DNA of 21,169 nucleotides from Rhizobium sp. Lineage in GTDB: Bacteria > Pseudomonadota > Alphaproteobacteria > Rhizobiales > Rhizobiaceae. The notes below the pieces were generated by a model. It worked only from the letters and a program-made list of their open reading frames with translations. It was not told the DNA's origin and ran no database searches. Every line of letters starts with the position of its first letter. Within the stretch, counting starts at the first letter, position 1. A program made the position numbers and the translations under genes. Shown here piece after piece: positions 15,337-21,169 of the stretch. The stretch covers positions 1 through 21,169 of the forward strand of contig DPXQ01000130.1 in NCBI GenBank assembly GCA_003527225.1, given 5' to 3'.

Positions 15337-16884
15337 TCACCTCGCTACTCGCTGAATATCAGCATAGATGGCCTCGATGCGAGTGGCCTCTGCGTCGCTG
15401 AGCGCCGAAAACTCCTTGTCACGAGCTCGCTTTGACAGTCGCCCTTCGTTCTGATGCAGGAAGCGGAACAAGAGGTTCAGCAGGCGATCGGGCATATCGA
15501 TCATCCGTTGCACTTCTACCTTGAACGCATCATAGATGCGTAGGAATGCTGTCTCGGCCGGCAGATCCACATCGATCGTTCGGGCGACGCATTCGAACAG
15601 GAATTCGGCGTGCGGCGTCGCGTCGAAGTAGCGGTAGAAATCCGCGGTGTCATTCAGCACCGCGACATTGCCACGATCGGTTGCTTGCCAGCGAACAAGC
15701 GGCAGAAGGCGGCGGGAGTAGCTTTCCAATACGGTTCGATAGGCATCGATGCGGTCCAGGATGACGGACGAGACCGGAAAGACTAGTCCCGGAGGGTTGA
15801 ACCCGCGCTCGGCGAGAATATGATGGATCAGATAGCGGTGCAGTCGGCCGTTTCCGTCCTCAAAAGGGTGGATGTAGACGAAGCCGAAGGCGAGGGCTGC
15901 TGCGGCGAGAACAGGATCGAGGTGCTGTGCCGCGCTGCGATCGAAAGAGGCCAGGCCGTCGATCAGCGAGGGCAGGTCTTCATGTCGGGCGCTGATATGG
16001 TCGGGGATCGGCGCGCCCGACAGGCGATCATGCTCGCCGATGAAGCCGCCCTCGACGCGCAGGCCGAGATGGATGAAGCGCGCGTCGCCGATGACAATCC
16101 GTTGCAGCCGCTCCAGTTCAGCGCGGTCTATTGGCCGGCGACCGGCTTCACCGATCACCTGGCCCCAGCGTTGGATGCGATCTTGCGGTGGATCTTCTCC
16201 CTCGATCTGGAAGCTCGAGCGCGAATCCTTGAGCAGTAGGAATGCGGCGGTGCGTGCAAGCAGATCCGCCGGCACTTCGGCGATCAACTGCCGCGCTTCG
16301 TCTCCAAGCCCGCGCGCAACGAACGCGTCGAGCGCGGGCGTCCGGAAGATCATCGGGCAGAAAGCTGGTGTGCCGGGCAAATTGTTCTTCACCCGATGTC
16401 TTGTCGAACTCTCTCCACGCACCGCGAATTGCCGGTCGGGATCGACGACAGGGGCATAGGTGCCCTGTACCGCGTCGGGCAAATCGAGCCGTATACCGAG
16501 CAGCCATTCGTAGAGAAACCACAGCCGTCGCGCATAGGCGCCAGTAGGCGCCGCGCGCACCATGTCAGCGATCGGTTCAGGCCCAATTTCCCGGAACAGG
16601 GCTTTCAGAACAGCAAGGTCCAGCCCTTCATAGCGCAGCGCGAAGGTCAAGTGTCCGGTAAGGTCATTGTCCGGCTGGTGGCGCGGGGTGTAAATGTTCC
16701 AACTCGCGGCCTCATAAACTTTGTGGCGTGGGCCGATCGCTGACAGAGTGATTGGCACAGGCACGGGTAGTTCAAAGGCATCGATCAACGCTGCATAGCC
16801 GACAGGGATGGCGGCTTCCGGCATCCAGCGGTCGTGAAAAATGCTGACGGCGCCTGAAAACGGCTTTCTTCGTCCCTGCTCCAT
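15337..16884 (-). CDS. Fic-domain protein (probable AMP-transferase) with built-in inhibitory motif
   Basis: The protein has 515 residues from ATG 16884 (AGGA 4 bases upstream). The Fic core motif HPFEDGNGRLHR lies at about 339-350, complete with catalytic His, Asp, the GNGR anion-binding loop and the final Arg. An inhibitory motif of the S/TxxxE-G/N type, SFQIEG, occurs at about 224-229, ahead of the core, as in class II Fic proteins. There its Glu blocks productive ATP binding. Fic enzymes usually transfer AMP to a hydroxyl side chain of a target protein; the target here is unknown. The N-terminal 200 residues and the C-terminal 130 flank the core and are not assigned. It is divergent from the toxin stub and antitoxin-like gene to its right. 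Confidence 0.92.
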   Translation of the reverse strand: MEQGRRKPFSGAVSIFHDRWMPEAAIPVGYAALIDAFELPVPVPITLSAIGPRHKVYEAASWNIYTPRHQPDNDLTGHLTFALRYEGLDLAVLKALFREIGPEPIADMVRAAPTGAYARRLWFLYEWLLGIRLDLPDAVQGTYAPVVDPDRQFAVRGESSTRHRVKNNLPGTPAFCPMIFRTPALDAFVARGLGDEARQLIAEVPADLLARTAAFLLLKDSRSSFQIEGEDPPQDRIQRWGQVIGEAGRRPIDRAELERLQRIVIGDARFIHLGLRVEGGFIGEHDRLSGAPIPDHISARHEDLPSLIDGLASFDRSAAQHLDPVLAAAALAFGFVYIHPFEDGNGRLHRYLIHHILAERGFNPPGLVFPVSSVILDRIDAYRTVLESYSRRLLPLVRWQATDRGNVAVLNDTADFYRYFDATPHAEFLFECVARTIDVDLPAETAFLRIYDAFKVEVQRMIDMPDRLLNLLFRFLHQNEGRLSKRARDKEFSALSDAEATRIEAIYADIQRVAR

Positions 16885-16997
16885 GAATCCTGATATCCGC
16901 TTCTGAAAATTAGTTCTGCAGCGAAGCTCTCATGAAATGCGATTACCGGCAATGAATTTCGATGACAATGAGGCTATATTTACGAAGGTTGATTCCG

Positions 16998-17099
16998 AAG
17001 AGCGATATGAGCCAGAAGCTCTTCTATAAACGGCTGATCGATCTGGCGGACAAGTGATATGACGAGCATCTGACCGTGTTGGAGAAGAAACATGGATGA
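16998..17099 (+). pseudogene. 3' remnant of a RelE/HigB-type toxin gene
   Basis: The frame reads KSDMSQKLFYKRLIDLADK, then a TGA (17055-17057), then YDEHLTVLEKKHG and a stop overlapping the next gene by 8 bases. The pattern K-S-x-x-S-x-K-x-F-Y-K-x-L-I, then A-D-x-x-Y-D-x-H-L resembles the C-terminal end of a Gp49/HigB-like RelE-superfamily toxin. The 80 or so residues expected before it are absent upstream, and there is an in-frame stop, so it is a broken stub. The following gene is the type of HTH antitoxin normally paired with such toxins. Family assignment is from memory of the C-terminal pattern. Confidence 0.55.
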
Positions 17100-17418
17100 T
17101 CTCGATAAACTGATACAGACGCTGCCTAAGGATGAACAGCGCGCCGTCGCAAAGCGCGCCGATGAACTCGTGACGGCGCACAATCTGCGTGAACTGCGGG
17201 CACTCGCCGGACGGACGCAGGAAGACGTGTCCGCCGGGACCGGTTTCAAGCAGACCAACGTCTCGAGACTGGAAAAACGCGCCGACATGAAGCTGTCGAC
17301 GCTTCGCGATCATGTCGAATCCCTCGGCGGCAGGTTGAAGATCGTCGCGGATGTGGCGGGTAAGAAAGTCGATCTTTCCTGTATTGCTGAGCGGTCCCGA
17401 CACGGTTCCAAGGTCTGA
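17092..17418 (+). CDS. XRE-family HTH protein, probable orphan antitoxin
   Basis: The protein has 108 residues. GGAG lies 7 bases upstream of the ATG. An N-terminal helical part (MDDLDKLIQTLPKDEQRAVA) is followed by a Cro/C1-type helix-turn-helix at about residues 33-80 (RELRALAGRTQEDVSAGTGF, then KQTNVSRLEKRADMKLSTL). The tail LRDHVESLGGRLKIVADV is the common end of HigA-like antitoxins. Such proteins repress their own operon and neutralise a RelE/HigB toxin encoded just upstream. Here the upstream partner is only a stub, so the gene may persist as an orphan antitoxin that protects against related toxins or regulates neighbours. It is convergent with the recombinase gene to its right. Confidence 0.85.
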   Translation: MDDLDKLIQTLPKDEQRAVAKRADELVTAHNLRELRALAGRTQEDVSAGTGFKQTNVSRLEKRADMKLSTLRDHVESLGGRLKIVADVAGKKVDLSCIAERSRHGSKV

Positions 17419-17444
17419 ACGAGCCACCGGTAGGGGAGGGGGAG

Positions 17445-18521
17445 CTATAGCCCTGCCGCTTTTGTCAAGTTGACGCGGAAGCGATCCCGCCGGCGCTGGT
17501 AACGGCGGGTCATTTCGGCACTGGCGTGGCCGAGCTGTTTCTGGACATAGCGTTCGTCGACCTCGGCCGACGAGGCAAGGCCGGCACGCAGCGAATGACC
17601 TGAGAATTTCAGCCCCCGCTCGATTTCAGGAAGGTCGCCACGAATGCCGGCAGCGACGGCGGTCTTCTTGACCAGGCGCGCCACCTCCTGATCGTTGAGC
17701 CGCTCCGGTCCGACATCCTTGCCCTGGCCAGTGACGCGACGGAAGAGGGGGCCTTTTGCCAGCTTTGCAAATTTGATCCAGATCTCGACCGCGGCGACCG
17801 GACAGGTGCCATCGGAGGAACCGCGGCCGATCTCTACCTCTCGCCAGCCGGTCTTGCCGCGCAACGTCACCAGCAGGCCCTTATCAAGGATCTCAATCCA
17901 GCCGCGTCCGTCTTCCGTTTGATCACGGCCGAGATCGAGCCCGGTGATTTCCGATCGGCGCAGGCCGCCAGCGAAGCCGATCAGCAGCATGGCCCGGTCG
18001 CGCAAGCCGCGGAGGGAACCGCGGTCTAGGGTTTCCAGCATGGCTATCAGGTCTTCCGGCAGTATCGCTTCCTTCTGCCGGGGAGGGGCGGCGTGCTTGT
18101 TGCGGATGCCGGCCATCACCATGGCGATGGCGCGATCCTTGCGATCGAGCGGCATCCCGCGTTGCGCGCAGTTCCAGCCAATCGCGGAAAGACGCCGTTC
18201 GATGGTCGACACGGTATTAGGCTTCATACCGCGCGTCGCGGTGCCAATGGCACTGCCGAAGGCGCAGGCGGTGATGTAGAGTCCGACGACCTGAGGATCC
18301 GGGGGGAGGGGGGACAGGTTCTGGCGCCGGCACCAAGCGGCAAAATGCTTCCAGCCGGCGGCGTAGGCGCGGCGGGTGTTGGCGGAGCTAGCCGCCTCGA
18401 CATAGCAACGCGCCCGATTAGTAAGCTGTTCCAGGTGCGCGGGTAGGGGAGGGAAGGTGGACGCTACATGAACGGGGTTGACCGTTACGGCCGATTGGAT
18501 GTGCTCATCGTCGTTGTTCAT
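17445..18521 (-). CDS. Tyrosine recombinase (phage-type integrase) 1
   Basis: The protein has 358 residues. An N-terminal SAM-like core-binding domain (about 35-145) includes SANTRRAYAAGWKHFAAWC. The catalytic domain shows all active-site residues: Arg in GGLRRSEI (about 188), Lys in LRGKTG (about 223), His and Arg in GHSLRAG (309 and 312), His in LGHASAEM (332) and the nucleophile Tyr in RRYQRRR (341). It should break and rejoin DNA at short inverted target sites. The ATG overlaps the stop of the 401-residue gene upstream (ATGA), and GGAG is nearby, so the two are co-translated. No resemblance to XerC/XerD beyond the family core is evident. The target site is unknown. Confidence 0.93.
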   Translation of the reverse strand: MNNDDEHIQSAVTVNPVHVASTFPPLPAHLEQLTNRARCYVEAASSANTRRAYAAGWKHFAAWCRRQNLSPLPPDPQVVGLYITACAFGSAIGTATRGMKPNTVSTIERRLSAIGWNCAQRGMPLDRKDRAIAMVMAGIRNKHAAPPRQKEAILPEDLIAMLETLDRGSLRGLRDRAMLLIGFAGGLRRSEITGLDLGRDQTEDGRGWIEILDKGLLVTLRGKTGWREVEIGRGSSDGTCPVAAVEIWIKFAKLAKGPLFRRVTGQGKDVGPERLNDQEVARLVKKTAVAAGIRGDLPEIERGLKFSGHSLRAGLASSAEVDERYVQKQLGHASAEMTRRYQRRRDRFRVNLTKAAGL

Positions 18522-19723
18522 CTATCCTGCTCCGTCACCGCATAGAGATGACCGATAGCCGGTTCACCACGGTCCTGCCGCACGAGCACCGGGCGAATCC
18601 AGATCAGGCGTCGCTCGCTGAGGCCCGGACCGTGCGCCTGTCGCCGCCAATGGCCGCGGCGCCAATGCGCGGCCATTTCGCGGCCGGGAAGGTGAGGGTC
18701 TATTGCATCGTCGGCCCGGTGCTCGACCGCGCCAAGGTGAAAATCCAGCCGGCGAATGGAGAAATAGCCATCTTCCGCGAGACGGCCGGCTGCGGTTCGA
18801 CGACGCTTTGGTGTGCTGGCGTTGACAACTGAATCGACGAGCGAGGGAGGCGCTTGTTTCGGCCATTCCGGCGTGCCAAGCGCGGGTTCACTCGACAGAA
18901 GGCACAGTGCGTTGCAGAGCAAGGCTAGCACCCCGCTGGCGGTGGGATATGCAGCTTGGTTGAACAACGCGGCGCGCTCGTAGCCGGAAAGCGTCGGACT
19001 GCCGACCGGCAGCCCGTCCTTGCGGGCATCCTCTACACCTTCCCGAAGGCTCACCAGGGCGTCGAGGTCCGGGCGAAGGCCAATATCGTTCGTGGCGACC
19101 GCTTGGTCGAGTGCCTTCTGCAAGGTGTCGTCCGGTGAGGCGAGTGTCAGCGGCGCAAAGAAGTGCGGTTCGTGGCCGAGGATCCAGGCGCCCGAACCGC
19201 GATGCGGACCGTCCGTCCGCCGGCTGGTGATATAGAAGGACAGGCTTGGCGCAGTATCGTTGTCGGGGCCGCGCGCGAAACTTTCGACATAGGCGCCATC
19301 AATGACGTTCGGCTCGCCGGGAAGACCGACGTCGAGCCCGCCGGCGAAGCCGAGATAGAAGCACCGGAAGGGCAGGTGCATATCCGAGAGCCGGATATCG
19401 CCGAGATCGGTTCTCCGGAGAAGCGAGACCAATTCTGCCGGCAGCCAGAAGGAGTTACGGCCGCCGGCCGCGAAAGCAACAAGATGAGCGACGGTGCTTA
19501 TCGTACCGGCGGCCACGTCGGTCGTTGTCGGCCGTTTTTCGAAGGGGAGCTTGTCCAGCGCCCGATTATAAGCAGTCATGCCTGCGTCGGCGACACGCTG
19601 GAAGGCATCGGAGGTCAACAACCCGTTATGGCAATGATTAACCTCACGACGGACGATCTCCCGCGCCTCGGGGAACTGGCGCAGGAAGCGCATTGGATGC
19701 AGATCGTCGGCATCGAAAGTCAT
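18518..19723 (-). CDS. Protein of unknown function between two tyrosine recombinases
   Basis: The protein has 401 residues from ATG 19723, with AGGGAA 6 bases upstream; an in-frame TTG at 19738 is less likely. It is acidic at the start (MTFDADDLHPMRFLRQFPEA) and has no signal peptide or clear membrane segment. One hydrophobic stretch, VLALLCNALCLLSSEP (about 270-285), looks like a buried helix. The C-terminal 60 residues carry a dense basic/aromatic motif, HWRRGHWRRQAHGPG, soon followed by RRLIWIRPVLV. I associate this kind of ending with plasmid and phage proteins, including relatives of the AcrVA2 type, but only from memory. The gene is coupled by ATGA to recombinase 1 and has its own predicted promoter. 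Its function is not known. Confidence 0.85.
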   Translation of the reverse strand: MTFDADDLHPMRFLRQFPEAREIVRREVNHCHNGLLTSDAFQRVADAGMTAYNRALDKLPFEKRPTTTDVAAGTISTVAHLVAFAAGGRNSFWLPAELVSLLRRTDLGDIRLSDMHLPFRCFYLGFAGGLDVGLPGEPNVIDGAYVESFARGPDNDTAPSLSFYITSRRTDGPHRGSGAWILGHEPHFFAPLTLASPDDTLQKALDQAVATNDIGLRPDLDALVSLREGVEDARKDGLPVGSPTLSGYERAALFNQAAYPTASGVLALLCNALCLLSSEPALGTPEWPKQAPPSLVDSVVNASTPKRRRTAAGRLAEDGYFSIRRLDFHLGAVEHRADDAIDPHLPGREMAAHWRRGHWRRQAHGPGLSERRLIWIRPVLVRQDRGEPAIGHLYAVTEQDR

Positions 19724-19837
19724 GTGGATTTCCCTCAAGAACGGCGCGTCTTTCGTGATCGATCATGGCGAGTCCAGAGCTGAGATAGAAGCCTATCTGT
19801 CGCGACTTTCGACACTTTGCGCACTGATTTGGACCGT

Positions 19838-19870
19838 TCTTTATATAAAGAGCATTATGAACGATAATGC
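19838..19870. repeat. Two stacked palindromes upstream of the unknown gene
   Basis: TCTTTATATAAAGA (19838-19851) is a perfect 14-bp palindrome. Immediately next to it is GCATTAT-GAACG-ATAATGC (19852-19870), with perfect 7-bp arms. The first covers the predicted -10 and the second covers the spacer and part of the -35. This is a classic layout for repressor control. The binding protein is unknown. Confidence 0.7.
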
Positions 19871-19872
19871 AA
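19844..19872 (-). promoter_or_regulatory. Predicted promoter of the unknown-recombinase operon
   Basis: On the minus strand there is TTGCAT (-35, 19867-19872), exactly 17 bases of spacer and TTTATA (-10, 19844-19849). Both hexamers are close to consensus, and the region is AT-rich in otherwise GC-rich surroundings. Transcription would start about 115 bases before the ATG at 19723, leaving a long untranslated leader. Confidence 0.65.
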
Positions 19873-19920
19873 TCTTATCAGTCTGTTAGATGGAAAGCGC
19901 ACCAACGACTCATTCTCCAA

Positions 19921-21147
19921 TCAAAGCAGCCTAGCAGCTCTACCACTTCGACGTGTTGCGCTGTTGTAATAGCTTGACGCCTGTTGCACTGAACGATGGC
20001 GCGACTGCTCCATGGCCTCTGGCAGCGGAACGCCCCGGTTGGCCGCCTCCGTCAGATAGCCCGACCGTAGCCCATGCGCGGAAAACTCCACCGGCTCCAG
20101 CCCGGCCATCTCCGCCCGCTGCTTGACGATCTGATTGACCGCACCCGGCTCCAAGGCCCGCTTCGAGAGATTGCCCCAACGATCGATCTTCCGAAAAATG
20201 CTCCCCGTCTCGATTCTTCCGGCCGCAAGCCAGGCGTTGAGCGCATCGACGGGCCGGCCCGTCAGATAGACGAGCTCATCGTGCTCGGAGCCGGACGTTT
20301 TGGTGCGGCCCAGATGAATCGCAAGAGAGGGGAGGGAAGGGCCGTTTTCCACGGCGATTGGCGGTTCGACCGTGAGCTGCTCCCTGCGCAGACCGGCAAT
20401 CTCACTGCGACGACGACCGCCCGAGGCAAAAGCCACCATCAGGATTGCCCGGTCGCGGATGTCACGAAGGCTGTCGGTGCTGCAGGTCGCGAGCAGCTTA
20501 GCCAGCACGTCGCCGGTGACGGCCTTCGCGCTCTTGCGTTTCCTTGGCCGCGGCGTCGCCCGAACGGCGAGGCGTATCGCGGATTTCAGGGAAGGGGAGG
20601 AGAAGACGCCGGTCAGCCCGCGCCATTTGGTGAGCGTCGACCAACTGGCAAGCCGCCGGCGCACCGTGTCGGGCGCATGCGGCCCGGAGGATCGAAGGAA
20701 GCGCTGTTCACGCAGGGTTTGCTCGACATCTGCCGGCATGCCGTGTTGAGGATCGATGTCGCGTTGTTCAGGCTGCCAGAGATGGTGGGCGACGAATTTC
20801 AGCAGCAGAGCTTCAGGCGCCGGCCAGGGGAGGGAAGAGCCGGTGGCAACCATCGACCAGGCCTGCAGATAGGCAAGGTCGGAGGTGAGGGCGCGCAGCG
20901 TGTTTTCGCCCATGCCTTCGTTGACCAGGTGGCGCAGCGTTTCGATGTCCTGATCGGTGAGCAGTTCAGCCAGTTCATCGCGACGGTCGATCGGCAGCAC
21001 GGCGGCGATCGTATCGAGTTCGTCTGCGCGGCGATCGACGGGGTTCTTCGAACCAGCTTGCTTGATCACTGAAAACGCTCCGGACCGACGGTTTTGACGG
21101 CCGGGCGGCCGTGGATTTACCGGATTCTTTCTGATTTGCGACTCCAA
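19921..21147 (-). CDS. Tyrosine recombinase (phage-type integrase) 2
   Basis: The protein has about 408 residues. The chosen start is TTG 21147, which has GGAGG 8 bases upstream; a GTG at 21156 lies directly on that GGAGG and is therefore unlikely. The catalytic set is complete: Arg in GGRRRSEI, Lys in LGRTKT, His and Arg in AHGLRSG, His in SRHRSV and, nine residues on, the nucleophile Tyr in SSYYNSA. The N-terminal half contains a core-binding domain (GMGENTLRALTSDLAYLQAW). It differs from recombinase 1 in length and in nearly all non-catalytic sequence, so the two are not recent duplicates. It is 197 bases upstream of the unknown gene, same strand. Confidence 0.92.
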   Translation of the reverse strand: MESQIRKNPVNPRPPGRQNRRSGAFSVIKQAGSKNPVDRRADELDTIAAVLPIDRRDELAELLTDQDIETLRHLVNEGMGENTLRALTSDLAYLQAWSMVATGSSLPWPAPEALLLKFVAHHLWQPEQRDIDPQHGMPADVEQTLREQRFLRSSGPHAPDTVRRRLASWSTLTKWRGLTGVFSSPSLKSAIRLAVRATPRPRKRKSAKAVTGDVLAKLLATCSTDSLRDIRDRAILMVAFASGGRRRSEIAGLRREQLTVEPPIAVENGPSLPSLAIHLGRTKTSGSEHDELVYLTGRPVDALNAWLAAGRIETGSIFRKIDRWGNLSKRALEPGAVNQIVKQRAEMAGLEPVEFSAHGLRSGYLTEAANRGVPLPEAMEQSRHRSVQQASSYYNSATRRSGRAARLL

Positions 21148-21169
21148 ATCAATCACCTCCGATAAGGGT

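Noticed and set aside
20074..21072. Plus-strand open frame of 332 codons opposite recombinase 2
   Set aside because: The minus strand encodes a complete recombinase with all catalytic residues, so this is its shadow.
1..21169. CRISPR arrays, tRNA or rRNA genes, insertion sequences with terminal repeats
   Set aside because: I looked for regularly spaced repeats, cloverleaf-like segments and transposase motifs and saw none.

Overview
The window is a piece of a conjugative repABC plasmid from an alphaproteobacterium of the Rhizobium/Agrobacterium/Sinorhizobium group. The evidence is gene order. A leftward P-type mating-pair operon (traI-trbBCDEJKLFGHI) faces a rightward repABC replication/partition operon across one shared control region of about 360 bases. 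That region carries two boxes resembling the TraR quorum-sensing operator. This is the known layout of Ti-type and related rhizobial plasmids. The trb part is GC-rich, and the rep part is visibly poorer in G+C.

Positions 1-10192 (minus strand): traI encodes an acyl-homoserine-lactone synthase and leads the operon. It is followed by trbB (VirB11-type ATPase), trbC (pilin), trbD (VirB3-like), trbE (VirB4-type ATPase), trbJ (VirB5-like), trbK (entry exclusion), trbL (VirB6-like), trbF (VirB8-like), trbG (VirB9-like), trbH (lipoprotein) and trbI (VirB10-like, cut by the left edge). Junctions are overlaps or gaps of at most 17 bases, so this is one translationally coupled operon. The relaxase, oriT, coupling protein, TraR and TraM are not in the window.

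Positions 10193-14690: the control region is followed by repA and repB (coupled by ATGA). Next comes a 155-base leader encoding an antisense RNA, then repC with its presumed internal origin. Downstream of repC are two near-identical 16-bp palindromes (GTGGTCARCTGACCAC), the best centromere (parS) candidates. Quorum-signal synthesis, mating apparatus and copy number are probably tied together through the shared control region.

Positions 14691-17418: an accessory patch. It holds a frameshifted serine recombinase, a small coupled ORF of unknown function, an intact Fic-domain protein with a self-inhibitory motif, and an XRE-family antitoxin-like gene preceded by only a decayed 3' stub of its likely RelE/HigB-type toxin.

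Positions 17445-21169 (minus strand): two complete, different tyrosine recombinases flank a 401-residue protein of unknown function. The middle gene is coupled to one recombinase by ATGA. It has its own predicted promoter with two stacked palindromes. This int-X-int module is the least explained part of the window.
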